DNA from: an uncultured Pseudomonadales bacterium
Lineage (GTDB): Bacteria > Pseudomonadota > Gammaproteobacteria > Pseudomonadales > Porticoccaceae
Direction of reading: 5' to 3'
NCBI GenBank assembly: GCA_943788895.1
Contig: CALSRZ010000004.1
Span: forward strand, 120,454 to 184,453
DNA: 64,000 bases
Positions 36,599-46,654 of the stretch are shown here, one piece after another. The notes under the pieces are model-generated. The model was not told the DNA's origin, did no database searches, and saw only the letters and a program-made list of their open reading frames with translations. Each line of letters opens with the position of its first letter. Position 1 is the first letter of the stretch. Position numbers and translations under genes: made by a program.

Positions 36599-39500
36599 AT
36601 GGATGTGAAAAAAAATATCGGCAGGAAAGAGCTGGAAGCAATTTTAAGGTCCGTTGCCGCGGATAAGCTGGATTCCGAACGGGCAGCGGAGTTTCTCAAC
36701 TTTATTACCAATGCTATGCATTTTTACCCGGACGCAGAGTATCTGTCGCGCCCGGCAGAAGAGATATTTTATAATATCTACGGCCTGTTTGAGTTTGCCG
36801 AAAACGGCGCTCATGAACAGTCGCCCAGCCAGGCTCGGGTAAAGGCGTTTAATCCCCAGCCCGAGGTCGATGGTTGGGGCAGTCAAAATACCATTATCTA
36901 TATTAACCAGCGGGATATGCCATTCTTGGTTGATTCGCTGCGTATGGCGCTCAACCGCCGTGGCTTAAATATCTTTACCCTGCAGAGTAATCCGATCTGG
37001 GTGCTGCGCGATAGCAGCGACAAACTGACCGCTAGCCACAGATCCTATATAGAGGATGCACAGCGCGAAGCCTTTATTAATATAGAAGTGGATATTCACC
37101 GCGATACCGAGCTCGGCGAGTTGGAGCGCGATCTGCTCGCGGTTCTCGATGATGTGCAGACTGTTGTCGATGATTTTGATCCGATGCGCCTGCGCGCCGG
37201 TGAGCTACTTGAGGAGCTCACTACCACAGCCGCCCATGTTCCCGGTGCCGCTGAGTCACTGGAGTTCCTGCGCTGGATTTACAATGGCTATTTTACCTTT
37301 CTCGGCGCTGTCGAATTTGATCTGGTCGAGGGCAATAGCGATCTCTACTTGCGCGAGCAGCCCGGCAGCCGTCTCGGCCTATTGCAAAAGTACAGTGGCG
37401 ATACTCGCGAGCAGGAGATTAAAAAATTAAACCCCGGTGTTATTTCTCTCTATCAGGGCGACGATATTTTAACCTTCACTAAATCCTCGAAGCGCTCGCG
37501 GGTTCACCGCGATGTCTACTCCGATTATCTGGTGGTCAAGCGCTTTAATGATCAGCAGGAGGCCATAGGTGAGGTGCGTTTCCTCGGCCTCTACACCTCC
37601 CAGTTTTACTCTTACAGTCCGCGACGCATTCCTATACTGCGCGAAAAGGTCAACTGGGTTATGGAAGACTGTGGTTTTGATAAAAACAGCCACGACGGTA
37701 AAACCCTGCAGACCATTCTCGATTTTCATCCCCGCGATGAGTTGTTTCATCTGAGCCGTGAAGAGCTGGCTGATACTGCTATGGGTATCTGGCAGATTCA
37801 GGAACGCCGGGTGATTAAAGTCTTTATGCATGCCGACCCCTTCGATAAATTTGTCAGCTGCATTGTCTATCTGCCCAGAGAGTCATTTAACACCGCGGCA
37901 CGACTCAAGATTCAGCAGGCAATTGCTGTGGAGCTGGATGCCGAAGAGAGCGAATTTACCACCCAGTTCCTACCCGAATCGGTACTGGTGCGTATCTATC
38001 TGGTCTATCAGCTGCGGAGTAAAAAATACCTCCAGGTTGAATGTCAGCAGCTTGAATCTCTGGTTGCCAATATTACTCGGGATTGGAGTGATGGTTTTGC
38101 CCAGGAGGCGTTGGTCTATTGGGGAGAGCGTGATGGACGTGCCCTGGGGCGACAATTTCAGCGCGCCTTTCCCGCCGCTTACCGAGATCTATACAGGCCA
38201 CTGCAAGCGATCGCCGATGTAGTGCTGATCGATGAGCTTGAAGATGTCGGTGAGCTGGGTATTGTTTTTAATGATCTCGACGGCGAGGAAAATAATTTCC
38301 TGCAACTTAAACTTTTTCATTTGGATTCCCCTCTGGAACTGTCGGATATGATTCCAATGCTTGAGAACCTCGGTTTTCGGGTGATGGTTGAGCATCCCTA
38401 TCTGATTAAACCCGAGGCGGGAAGTCAGGTCTGGCTGCAGGATTTTCGCGTCTCATTTTCCCTGGATGTGAATGTCGATGTCTCGGCAGTGCAGGGCAGT
38501 TTTAAAGATGCTCTGCGTGTGGTCTGGCAGGGCGAGGCGGAAAATGACAGCTTTAACCGGCTGGTGATTGGCGCGCGTTTGGATTGGCGGTCGGTGGCGA
38601 TGTTGCGCCTCTATGCCCGCTACCTAAAACAGCTGGGTATTGCCTACAGTCAGGAGTTTATTGCTGACACCCTGGCGCGTCATCTGGATATTACGCGCAA
38701 TCTAGTGGCGCTGTTTAAGAGTTATTTTGATCCCCGTTACGCGGTGGAAAGCAGTCGCAGTGATCGTTCTGTCGGGCTCTCGGAGAAGATTTCACAGGCG
38801 CTGGATAAGGTTGAAAATATCAGTGAGGATATTGTTCTGCGCGGCTATCTTGAGGTTGTTGAAGCGACCTTGCGAACTAACTTTTTTCAGGGCTTCGAGG
38901 ATGGCAGTTCGAAGTCTTATATCTCGGTCAAACTTGAGGCGGGGAAGATTTCCCTGGCGCCCAAACCGCGCCCTGCATATGAAATATTTGTCTACTCTCC
39001 AAGGGTAGAGGGCGTCCATTTGCGCGGCGGTAAAGTGGCGCGCGGTGGTTTGCGCTGGTCCGACCGCCTGGAAGATTATCGCACCGAGGTGCTCGGTCTG
39101 GTTAAAGCCCAGCAGGTTAAGAATGCAGTGATTGTACCCACTGGTGCCAAAGGTGGTTTTGTCGCTAAGCAGGCAGATATGGCGGCCGGTCGTGAGGCTT
39201 GGCTGCAAGAGGGTATTTCCAGTTATATGCTCTATATTCAGGCGCTCATGGATATTAGCGACAACCTGATCGAGGGTGAAGTGGTTGCCCCATACAACGT
39301 AGTGCGGCGCGATGCTGACGACCCCTATTTGGTGGTTGCGGCGGATAAGGGTACAGCGACATTTTCGGATATCGCCAATGAGATATCAGAAGCCAATAAC
39401 TTCTGGCTCGGCGATGCCTTCGCGTCTGGCGGTGGCAATGGTTACGACCACAAAGCCATGGGCATTACCGCTCGCGGTGCCTGGATTGCGGTGCAACGGC

Positions 39501-41455
39501 ATTTTCACGAGATTGGTGTGGATATACAGCGCGAAGATTTTACTGTTGTCGGTATTGGCGATATGGGCGGCGATGTATTTGGCAATGGTATGTTGCTCTC
39601 GAAGACCATCCAGCTAGTTGCGGCATTTAATCATCTGCATATCTTTATCGATCCTAACCCGAATGCGGCGACGACCTTTATCGAGCGCCAGCGGCTCTTT
39701 GAAACCCCACGCAGTACTTGGGATGATTTTGATAAGTCTCTGCTCTCTGAGGGTGGGGTGGTGTTCTCGCGCAAGGCAAAATCCCTGAATTTAAATCCGC
39801 AGATTAAGGCGCGCTTTAATATTCAGCGCGACAAGATTACGCCGACAGAATTGATCGAAGCAATTTTGCGCTCGCGGGTCGATCTTATTTGGAATGGAGG
39901 TATTGGTACCTATATTAAAGCTTCCTCAGAGAGCAATGCTGAGGTCGGCGATCGCGCTAACGACGGTTTGCGGATCAATGGTCGCGACCTCAATTGCCGG
40001 GTATTTGGCGAGGGTGGCAATCTCGGCCTGACCCAGCGTGGGCGCATCGAGTACTGCCTGCGTGGCGGTATCTGTAATACCGACTTTATCGACAATGCGG
40101 CGGGTGTCGACTGCTCTGATCATGAAGTAAATATCAAAATTCTACTCAACGAGAAAGTCCGTGATGGTGCGCTGAGTGCTGAGGATCGCAATCACTTTTT
40201 AGCCTCGATGACCGACAGTGTCGCTGAATTAGTGCTGCACAATAATCTTCGCCAGACTCAGGCCATTAGCTTGGCGATGCATCGTAGTGACCAGCAATAC
40301 GCTGAGTACCAACGCTTTATGGCTTGGCTGGAAAGTAGCGATAAGCTGGATCGGGAATTGGAATTCCTGCCCACCGATGAGCAGCTTAACGACCGGGTCA
40401 GTCGCGGTCAGCCGATCTGGACGCGCCCGGAACTGGCGGTCTTAATCTGTTATTCAAAGGTTGTATTAAAAGAGGCTTTGCTGGAGGCTGATTTACTCGA
40501 TGATCAGGTATTGGCCGAGTCGGTCAATCGCGCATTTCCAGCTCAGTTGGTTGAAAACTATGCCGCGGATGTCGCTGTGCATCAGTTGCGCCGCGAGATA
40601 GCCGCGACACAGTTAGCCAATGATATGGTCGACCGGGTTGGCTTTACCTTCTTTTTTCGGCAGATGGAGTCTACAGGTGCCAGTGGCGCAGATATTGTGC
40701 GTGCCTTTTGCATCAGTATGCATATTCTCGACATAGATAAACTCTGGCTGCAAATTGAAAACAGCCAGGATAATTTGTCAGCCACTGTGAGGTTGGATCT
40801 GCTGCATATTTTAATGCGTGTGGTGCGCCGCTCAAGTCGCTGGCTACTGCGCAATAGACGTTTGAATCTTCACTGCAGTGAGATGATCGAGGCTATGACA
40901 GGCCCTACCCAGTCAGTGTTAGAGAACTTGTCGACACTGCATGATTCTGAGTGGATAAAGTTATGGAGTGACGAGAAATCTCTGCTCGAGAACATGGGCG
41001 TGGAGGAGCAGATGGCGTCGAGACTCGCTGCCGCCGACAGCATGTTTCTTACTGTAGGCATAGTCGAGATGGCGTTGCGTTTACAACGGCCGGCAGAGTT
41101 GGTGGCGCGATTGGCCTTTAAGCTTGGCGAGCATCTGTCACTGGATTGGTTTATGTCGCAGATAGTCGGTTTACAGCCGCAAAATCGCTGGCAGGATTTA
41201 GCCCGCGAATCCTATGTCGATGATCTTGAAAGTCAGCGTCGCCAATTGACTGGCTGCTTGCTGGAGGGGCATGATTCTGAGGAGATTGAGGCGTTGTTTG
41301 CCAACTGGCAGACTCAGCAGTCGATGTTGATTAGCCGCTGGAAAACCATGGTTGTTGAATTGCGTAGGGCTACTCCCGACTTTGCGATGGTCTCTGTGGC
41401 ACTGCGAGAACTTTCCGATCTGGTGCAGTCGTCGGTGGATGCTGGTCGTTCCTAA
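36599..41455 (+). CDS. gdhB: NAD-dependent glutamate dehydrogenase, large (180-kDa) type
   Basis: The protein has about 1618 residues and belongs to the large NAD-GDH class found in Pseudomonas, Shewanella and Streptomyces, which degrades glutamate to 2-oxoglutarate and ammonia. N-terminal ACT-like regulatory regions take up the first 700 residues. The catalytic part begins near 790 (GGKVARGGLRWSDR, KGGFVAKQ), followed by the dinucleotide-binding region VVGIGDMGGDVFGNGML and NGGIGTYIKAS. A long C-terminal helical domain completes it. I use the ATG at 36599; the frame is open from 36584 (TTG). It is divergent from moxR with a 227-base gap. Confidence 0.96.
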   Translation: MDVKKNIGRKELEAILRSVAADKLDSERAAEFLNFITNAMHFYPDAEYLSRPAEEIFYNIYGLFEFAENGAHEQSPSQARVKAFNPQPEVDGWGSQNTIIYINQRDMPFLVDSLRMALNRRGLNIFTLQSNPIWVLRDSSDKLTASHRSYIEDAQREAFINIEVDIHRDTELGELERDLLAVLDDVQTVVDDFDPMRLRAGELLEELTTTAAHVPGAAESLEFLRWIYNGYFTFLGAVEFDLVEGNSDLYLREQPGSRLGLLQKYSGDTREQEIKKLNPGVISLYQGDDILTFTKSSKRSRVHRDVYSDYLVVKRFNDQQEAIGEVRFLGLYTSQFYSYSPRRIPILREKVNWVMEDCGFDKNSHDGKTLQTILDFHPRDELFHLSREELADTAMGIWQIQERRVIKVFMHADPFDKFVSCIVYLPRESFNTAARLKIQQAIAVELDAEESEFTTQFLPESVLVRIYLVYQLRSKKYLQVECQQLESLVANITRDWSDGFAQEALVYWGERDGRALGRQFQRAFPAAYRDLYRPLQAIADVVLIDELEDVGELGIVFNDLDGEENNFLQLKLFHLDSPLELSDMIPMLENLGFRVMVEHPYLIKPEAGSQVWLQDFRVSFSLDVNVDVSAVQGSFKDALRVVWQGEAENDSFNRLVIGARLDWRSVAMLRLYARYLKQLGIAYSQEFIADTLARHLDITRNLVALFKSYFDPRYAVESSRSDRSVGLSEKISQALDKVENISEDIVLRGYLEVVEATLRTNFFQGFEDGSSKSYISVKLEAGKISLAPKPRPAYEIFVYSPRVEGVHLRGGKVARGGLRWSDRLEDYRTEVLGLVKAQQVKNAVIVPTGAKGGFVAKQADMAAGREAWLQEGISSYMLYIQALMDISDNLIEGEVVAPYNVVRRDADDPYLVVAADKGTATFSDIANEISEANNFWLGDAFASGGGNGYDHKAMGITARGAWIAVQRHFHEIGVDIQREDFTVVGIGDMGGDVFGNGMLLSKTIQLVAAFNHLHIFIDPNPNAATTFIERQRLFETPRSTWDDFDKSLLSEGGVVFSRKAKSLNLNPQIKARFNIQRDKITPTELIEAILRSRVDLIWNGGIGTYIKASSESNAEVGDRANDGLRINGRDLNCRVFGEGGNLGLTQRGRIEYCLRGGICNTDFIDNAAGVDCSDHEVNIKILLNEKVRDGALSAEDRNHFLASMTDSVAELVLHNNLRQTQAISLAMHRSDQQYAEYQRFMAWLESSDKLDRELEFLPTDEQLNDRVSRGQPIWTRPELAVLICYSKVVLKEALLEADLLDDQVLAESVNRAFPAQLVENYAADVAVHQLRREIAATQLANDMVDRVGFTFFFRQMESTGASGADIVRAFCISMHILDIDKLWLQIENSQDNLSATVRLDLLHILMRVVRRSSRWLLRNRRLNLHCSEMIEAMTGPTQSVLENLSTLHDSEWIKLWSDEKSLLENMGVEEQMASRLAAADSMFLTVGIVEMALRLQRPAELVARLAFKLGEHLSLDWFMSQIVGLQPQNRWQDLARESYVDDLESQRRQLTGCLLEGHDSEEIEALFANWQTQQSMLISRWKTMVVELRRATPDFAMVSVALRELSDLVQSSVDAGRS

Positions 41456-41570
41456 TCCGCCGCCTTCGCCTAGCCATTGGTGAATAGATATTGTGGAGTT
41501 TGCTATGATGATATCAATAGCCCTTGATAGAATTAGTCTACACTGATGGTTCGGCGTTTGAGGAAATGCA

Positions 41571-41592
41571 AAGGCTTTACAATACAAGCCTT
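41571..41592 (+). promoter_or_regulatory. Inverted repeat in the H-NOX leader
   Basis: Perfect 7-bp arms AAGGCTT / AAGCCTT with an 8-base A/T-rich centre end 22 bases before the ATG of the gas-sensor gene. It may be an operator or a leader hairpin. It does not match the NsrR consensus I know. Confidence 0.4.
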
Positions 41593-41614
41593 ATAGATAA
41601 ACGGAATCTGAACT

Positions 41615-42184
41615 ATGAAAGGGATGCTCTTTACATCGTTTCTGTATCTGGTTGAAGAACAGTACGGGCTCGAGATGGTCGATGAGGTGCTTGCCGAGGC
41701 CGCACCGGCAAGTGGTGGTGTCTATACAACGGTAGGCAATTATGATCACAATGAGCTGATCGATATGATTGTAGTACTGAGCAAAAAGATTAATGTCTCG
41801 GTGGTGCATCTGACCAAAACCTTCGGTATGTATCTTTTTGCCGAACTGATCGCCGCCTATCCGCAGTGGATTGATGGTCTGAATTCCTCTTTTGCGCTTC
41901 TCCATAAGGTCGATGGCTTTATTCACGGTGAAGTGAAAAAGCTCTACCCGGATGCCTCGCCGCCAAAATTTCAATGCACGGACTACACAGATACCAGTAT
42001 GGAAGTTATCTATCAGTCGCCACGCTGCTTAGGTGATGTAGCTGAGGGGCTTATTCAGGGCTGTGCGGCCTATTATGGAGAGAAAATACTGGTGCGCCGT
42101 GAAAGCCTCGATGACAAGAGTGGATCTACAGAACGCTTTCTGTTGACACTAATTGAAAGTGACGCAAAATCTGAAACTGCTTAG
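41615..42184 (+). CDS. Stand-alone H-NOX heme gas-sensor protein
   Basis: A 189-residue heme-nitric oxide/oxygen-binding domain protein. His104 (in GFIHGEVKKLYPDASPP) is the expected proximal heme ligand, and Y133-x-S135-x-R137 (IYQSPR) is the invariant propionate-binding motif. The position equivalent to the oxygen-stabilising Tyr140 of the Thermoanaerobacter protein is Val142, so I predict NO sensing rather than oxygen binding. Partner genes (histidine kinase or cyclic-di-GMP enzyme) usually lie next to bacterial H-NOX genes, but none is seen here. The neighbours are NAD-GDH and metY. Confidence 0.93.
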   Translation: MKGMLFTSFLYLVEEQYGLEMVDEVLAEAAPASGGVYTTVGNYDHNELIDMIVVLSKKINVSVVHLTKTFGMYLFAELIAAYPQWIDGLNSSFALLHKVDGFIHGEVKKLYPDASPPKFQCTDYTDTSMEVIYQSPRCLGDVAEGLIQGCAAYYGEKILVRRESLDDKSGSTERFLLTLIESDAKSETA

Positions 42185-42193
42185 TGACTATTA

Positions 42194-42225
42194 GCTCTGG
42201 CAGCAAATTATTCTGCTGCCAGAGC
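42194..42225. terminator. Hairpin between the convergent H-NOX and metY genes
   Basis: A perfect 12-bp stem GCTCTGGCAGCA / TGCTGCCAGAGC with an 8-base loop lies 10 bases after the H-NOX stop. No T-run follows in either direction, so it may be a two-way terminator of unusual type or an RNA-stability hairpin. Confidence 0.6.
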
Positions 42226-42264
42226 CTCTCTAGGAAAGCTCTCTAGGAAAACTCTCTAATCAAG
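42226..42264 (-). repeat. Three 13-bp tandem units at the metY stop
   Basis: Three 13-bp units (starts 42226, 42239, 42252) have the pattern CTCTCTAGGAAAR, the last diverging to CTCTCTAATCAAG. On the coding (minus) strand each contains TAG (the third overlapping the TGA stop). The stops at 42260, 42256, 42243 and 42230 together cover all three frames. Confidence 0.9.
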
Positions 42265-43528
42265 AAGTGGCTTTTAACGCCTGTTCAATATCGGCAAGAA
42301 TATCTTCAGCATGTTCAATACCAACCGAGATACGCACCAGATCAGAGCTAACACCTGCGCGAGCCAATTCTTCCTCATCCAGTTGACGGTGAGTTGTGCT
42401 GGCGGGATGACAGGCAAGACTCTTGGCATCACCAATATTGACCAGACGTTTGATCATCTGCAGAGCATCAATAAATGCTGCGCCGGCAGTTTCACCACCT
42501 TTAATTCCAAAGCTGATAATTGATGAAGGTTTTCCAGAGCTGATGCGTTTAGCCAGATCAAAATATTTATCACTGGGCAATCCAGCATAGTTAACCCAAC
42601 TGACCAACTCGTGACTTTCCAGATAGCTGGCAACCTTCATGGCATTTTCAACATGACGATCCATGCGCAGTGCCAGTGTTTCGAGACCCTGAAGAATTAA
42701 AAACGCATTAAAGGGTGAAATTGCCGCTCCCATATTGCGCAGCGGGACTACTCGGGCACGACCAATAAAGGGTGCGTCGAAGGCGTCGGCGTAGACCACA
42801 CCGTGGTAGGAGGGATCTGGCGTATTAAACTGTGGGAAACGTGGGTTATCTTTCCAGGTAAAGTTGCCGCTATCGATAATAATTCCGCCGATACTGGTAC
42901 CGTGGCCGCCAATATACTTGGTGAGTGAGTGCACTACGATATCCGCGCCATGCTCAAATGGGCGGCAGAGGTAGGGTGTGGCAACCGTGTTATCGACAAT
43001 AAGTGGCAGGCCGTGGCTGTGGGCCATGGCCGACAGCGCATCTATATCGACAATATTGCCTGCAGGATTGCCAATGGACTCACAGAAAACCGCTTTGGTG
43101 TTATCGTCGATCAGTGCTTCGAGAGCAGCTATATCGTCACCGGAGGCCATGCGCACTTCGATACCCTGTTGCGGTAGCGTGTGGGCAAACAGGTTGTAGC
43201 TGCCACCGTAAAGCTGGCTGACACTAACCATATTGTCACCGGCGCGACACAGAGTCTGTATCGAGGCTGTGATTGCCGCCATACCCGAGGCCATACAGAG
43301 GCCGGCAACGCCGCCTTCCATGGCTGCAACGCGCTGCTCGAGCACATCGCAGGTCGGATTCATTATTCGTGAATAAATATTGCCCGCTTCAGCAAGGTTA
43401 AACAGATCGGCACCATGTTGTGTGTCGCGAAAACTGTAAGAGGTGGTTTGGTAGATAGGCACGGCCACTGCACGAGTGGTTGGATCATCGCTAAATCCAG
43501 CATGGATTGCCTGAGTTTCAAGTTTCAT
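42260..43528 (-). CDS. metY: O-acetylhomoserine sulfhydrylase MetY
   Basis: A 422-residue PLP enzyme that makes homocysteine from O-acetylhomoserine and sulfide. It has the MetY opening KLETQAIHAGFSDDPTTRA, YSRIMNPTCDVLEQRVAAM, the Schiff-base lysine in HSLTKYIGGHGTSIGG, and HPASTTHRQLDEEELARAG. The longer sequence and the GGHGTSIGG phrase separate it from MetZ. The ribosome-binding region before 43528 is A/T rich. The 3' end lies in a 13-bp tandem repeat. Confidence 0.95.
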   Translation of the reverse strand: MKLETQAIHAGFSDDPTTRAVAVPIYQTTSYSFRDTQHGADLFNLAEAGNIYSRIMNPTCDVLEQRVAAMEGGVAGLCMASGMAAITASIQTLCRAGDNMVSVSQLYGGSYNLFAHTLPQQGIEVRMASGDDIAALEALIDDNTKAVFCESIGNPAGNIVDIDALSAMAHSHGLPLIVDNTVATPYLCRPFEHGADIVVHSLTKYIGGHGTSIGGIIIDSGNFTWKDNPRFPQFNTPDPSYHGVVYADAFDAPFIGRARVVPLRNMGAAISPFNAFLILQGLETLALRMDRHVENAMKVASYLESHELVSWVNYAGLPSDKYFDLAKRISSGKPSSIISFGIKGGETAGAAFIDALQMIKRLVNIGDAKSLACHPASTTHRQLDEEELARAGVSSDLVRISVGIEHAEDILADIEQALKATS

Positions 43529-43620
43529 AATCTGCTTATTCCTATTGTCAGGTTTATTTTTTTAATTGTTAGGTGAAAATTTGTTGCCGTAGTTTTACCC
43601 AACTTTTACTAAACCTCAAG

Positions 43621-45381
43621 CTATCCATTGACCCGATTAGTAATCCACAGGGTCTGATAGGGTTGCATTTCTATTGATTGCATTCTCTGGTTACAGCTGA
43701 GCTGGCTGATCAGGTCGGTCCAGTTTTCATTGTCGATCAGATTGATATCCGAGAGATTTAAGCTCTGCACAGAGTCGCTTATATTGCTGACGCAGAAAAT
43801 ACTCTGCTGGCGATCAATACTCTGCCGCCAGAAACCAAACAGCTTGCTACCCAGATGCAGGGTGAACTGAGTTGCATTGGGGTGGAATGCCGATTGCTGG
43901 CGACGGATTTCAAGCAGCTCTTTAAGGCCAATAAACACCTGTGATTCATTGCTGCCTGAATCTTCTAGACGGGATTCCAGTTCAGGGTAGTCCCATTGAT
44001 GGCGGTTAATCGCGCGGTTGTGACCGGCGTTTTCAACCCGCTGGTAATCATTTCTGGTGCCTACCAAACTGTGAATATAGATGCCTGGCACACCTTCCAG
44101 GGCGAGCATAATGGCATGGGCACAGATAAACCGTTGCAGCCCCCACTGGTCTGCGCCAGCCTGAGTGCCCTGCAGTGCATCGAACAGCGAAATATTAATT
44201 TCATAGGGTTTGCTTTTACCCTCGTCGACAGCACGCCAGGAGATACGCCCGCCAAATTGCTGCATGGTTTCAACCAGAGTATTTATCTCACTGTCATCCA
44301 GCAGCCCCTCGGCAGGGCGCAGACCTATACCGTCATGGGAGGCGATAAAATTAAAATAGGCGGTGCCATTGCGTGCTGGCGGCATACTCATCATCCACTG
44401 CTTAAGATAGTTGCAGTCGCCGGTGACCAATGTGTTGACTAAAAGGGGTGGCAGGGAGAAGTTATAGATCCAGTGGGCTTCATTGGCATTGCCAAAATAG
44501 GCGAGATTTTCGCGATTGGGAATATTGGTTTCGGTAACAATAATAGCGTCGCTCTGCGCCTGTTCAATCAGTGTACGCAACAGGCGAATAACTTCGTGAG
44601 TCTGGTCGAGGTTGATGCATTTAGTGCCGGGTTCCTTCCATAAAAACGCCACTGCATCGAGCCGGAAGATACGCACGCCACTGTCCAGATACTGACGGAT
44701 AATACTGGCAAACTGTTTTAGCACGTCGGGATTGCGGAAGTTGAGATCGACCTGGTCATGGCTAAAGGTACACCAGACATGCTGAATACCATCGGCCGTT
44801 TCAACTTCCCGTAACAGGGGGTTGGTGCGTGGACGAACGACGGCACTGAGATCATCGTCGGGGCTGGCGGTAACAAAAAAGTCGCGACCCGGGTCGCGGC
44901 CATTTACAAAATTATCAAACCAGGGGCTGCGCGCGGAGCAGTGGTTGATAACCAGATCCGACATAAGTTTGTAGTCTGCCGCTATAGATTCAATATCCTT
45001 CCAGTCACCCAGGGATTCATTGACACTGGAGTAGTCGAGTACCGAGAAACCATCGTCCGAGGTAAAGGGGTAGAACGGCAGTATATGCACAGCGTTAATG
45101 CTGCCTTTTACCTGTTTGTCGAGAAAGTGTTTGAGGCTGTGAAGGGGCGTTTCACCCTCCTGTAAAATACTATCGCCATAGCTGATTACCAGGCAGTCAC
45201 TCTCATCCCAGTGATTTATATAGCGAACCGGCTGCTCGGCGCCGGTCTGTTGCAGGCGCATAATCTCGATAAGGTCGACACTGAGATCCCGGTAATCAAT
45301 ACCCTCAACCGTCTCGTAGATAGCTTCAATATGGTGCTTTACGCTATTCAATAGCTGTGTATTTTTCATACTTGGACTCAC
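43621..45381 (-). CDS. GH13_18 sugar phosphorylase, probable glucosylglycerate phosphorylase
   Basis: A 586-residue alpha-amylase-family enzyme close to sucrose phosphorylase. The barrel shows [19 protein letters not shown], the nucleophile Asp in [12 protein letters not shown], the acid/base Glu in IVTETNIP and the transition-state Asp in FIASHDGIG. Its place directly after a glucosyl-3-phosphoglycerate synthase-like gene points to glucosylglycerate phosphorylase (glucosylglycerate + Pi to glucose-1-phosphate + glycerate), an activity known in this subfamily; this is inference. The GTG at 45381 overlaps the preceding stop as GTGA; an ATG at 45369 is an alternative start. Confidence 0.82.
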   Translation of the reverse strand: MSPSMKNTQLLNSVKHHIEAIYETVEGIDYRDLSVDLIEIMRLQQTGAEQPVRYINHWDESDCLVISYGDSILQEGETPLHSLKHFLDKQVKGSINAVHILPFYPFTSDDGFSVLDYSSVNESLGDWKDIESIAADYKLMSDLVINHCSARSPWFDNFVNGRDPGRDFFVTASPDDDLSAVVRPRTNPLLREVETADGIQHVWCTFSHDQVDLNFRNPDVLKQFASIIRQYLDSGVRIFRLDAVAFLWKEPGTKCINLDQTHEVIRLLRTLIEQAQSDAIIVTETNIPNRENLAYFGNANEAHWIYNFSLPPLLVNTLVTGDCNYLKQWMMSMPPARNGTAYFNFIASHDGIGLRPAEGLLDDSEINTLVETMQQFGGRISWRAVDEGKSKPYEINISLFDALQGTQAGADQWGLQRFICAHAIMLALEGVPGIYIHSLVGTRNDYQRVENAGHNRAINRHQWDYPELESRLEDSGSNESQVFIGLKELLEIRRQQSAFHPNATQFTLHLGSKLFGFWRQSIDRQQSIFCVSNISDSVQSLNLSDINLIDNENWTDLISQLSCNQRMQSIEMQPYQTLWITNRVNG

Positions 45382-46604
45382 TGACCGCCAAACTCAGCCG
45401 CATCGGCTTCGACAGCAGCGGTTAACTGCTCGAAAATATCGGGCACGGCACTGATAACCCGGTTCCAGCTGGGAATAAAGGGTTTTTCCATGGGGCTGTT
45501 AAAGAACACCTCGCCGGCTTTAATAATATTTTCGGCAAACATCTCAACGGCTTTTTCCTCTTCGTGAATATCCAGCGTCAGGCCGTTCATAATCGCATCA
45601 TTGTGGCAGGTCTCAACTATATCCAGCGCCATGCGAAAGTACGTGGCCTTGAGAGAACGGAAAGCTTCATGGCTAAACACAACCCCCTGAGTGGCCAGTT
45701 TGCGGAACAGTGCCTTGGTGATATCAATCGACATCTTTGACAGACCATCCTGATCATTGTCATAGGATAGATCCTGATGCTTATGGTCATAGTTGTCGGC
45801 AATATCGACTTGGCAAAGCCGGTTGCTGGCAAAGTTACGATGCATCTCTGAGAGTACACCGATTTCCAAACCCCAGTCGCTGGGTATTCGCAGATCGCTC
45901 AGTACATCGCGACGGAAGGAAAACTCTCCGGCCAGCGGGTATCTAAAGCTGCCCATATAGTTGAGATAATCTGTATGGCCAACGGTTTTCTTCAGCGCGC
46001 TCAACAGGGGAGAGACTAAAAGTCGTGAGACACGACCATTGATTTTGCCATTGGCAACCCGGGCGTAGTAGCCCTTACAGAACTCATAGTTAAAGCGCGG
46101 ATTGGCGACCGGGTAGATCAGTCGAGCCAGCAGTTCGCGGTCGTAGGTTGTGATATCACAGTCGTGTAAGGCCACGGATTCCGCCTTGCCCGATGCCAGA
46201 GTGTAGCCCATGCAGTACCAGACATTGCGTCCCTTACCGAGTTCTTTGGGGGCCAGTCCCAGGGCCTGAAGTTTTGCATCCAGAGCTTTTAGGCGCGGGC
46301 CATCATTCCACAGCACTCTATGATGCTGGGGCAGTTTAGAGAAAAATCCAATCGCCTCGCGATACTGCTGTTGATCGGCGCGATCCAAACCAATAATAAT
46401 CTGGTTGAGATAGGGCACTTCTTTTAAATGCTCAATAATCGCGGGCAGGGCTTCACCCTGAAGTTCCGAGTACAGCGATGGCAAAATTAGTGCCATAGGT
46501 CTTGTCTTGGAAAACTCCAGAAGTTCCTGTTCCATCACACTCAGCGAACGGTTGGAGAGATTGTGTAAAGTTGTTATCACGCCATTCTGGTGGAAGTCAC
46601 CCAT
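45378..46604 (-). CDS. gpgS: GT-A glycosyltransferase, probable glucosyl-3-phosphoglycerate synthase
   Basis: A 408-residue retaining glycosyltransferase resembling the GT81 family. It has [20 protein letters not shown], the metal-binding DCD in [35 protein letters not shown] and [13 protein letters not shown], then [11 protein letters not shown], all in GpgS order. The reaction would be NDP-glucose + 3-phosphoglycerate to glucosyl-3-phosphoglycerate. It lies between a phosphatase of the matching family and the phosphorylase. A mannosyl version is possible; the GT81-like motifs favour glucose. Confidence 0.82.
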   Translation of the reverse strand: MGDFHQNGVITTLHNLSNRSLSVMEQELLEFSKTRPMALILPSLYSELQGEALPAIIEHLKEVPYLNQIIIGLDRADQQQYREAIGFFSKLPQHHRVLWNDGPRLKALDAKLQALGLAPKELGKGRNVWYCMGYTLASGKAESVALHDCDITTYDRELLARLIYPVANPRFNYEFCKGYYARVANGKINGRVSRLLVSPLLSALKKTVGHTDYLNYMGSFRYPLAGEFSFRRDVLSDLRIPSDWGLEIGVLSEMHRNFASNRLCQVDIADNYDHKHQDLSYDNDQDGLSKMSIDITKALFRKLATQGVVFSHEAFRSLKATYFRMALDIVETCHNDAIMNGLTLDIHEEEKAVEMFAENIIKAGEVFFNSPMEKPFIPSWNRVISAVPDIFEQLTAAVEADAAEFGGQ

Positions 46605-46654
46605 GTTTAATTCTCTTTTTTATTAATGTTTATCGAACAATTTAATTACGATTT

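Noticed and set aside
42194..42225. Hairpin as an inverted terminal repeat of an insertion sequence
   Set aside because: The arms are only 12 bp, separated by 8 bases, with no transposase and no target duplication.
43621..45381. Plain sucrose phosphorylase
   Set aside because: The family is the same, but the neighbouring gpgS-like and phosphatase genes favour glucosylglycerate as the substrate.
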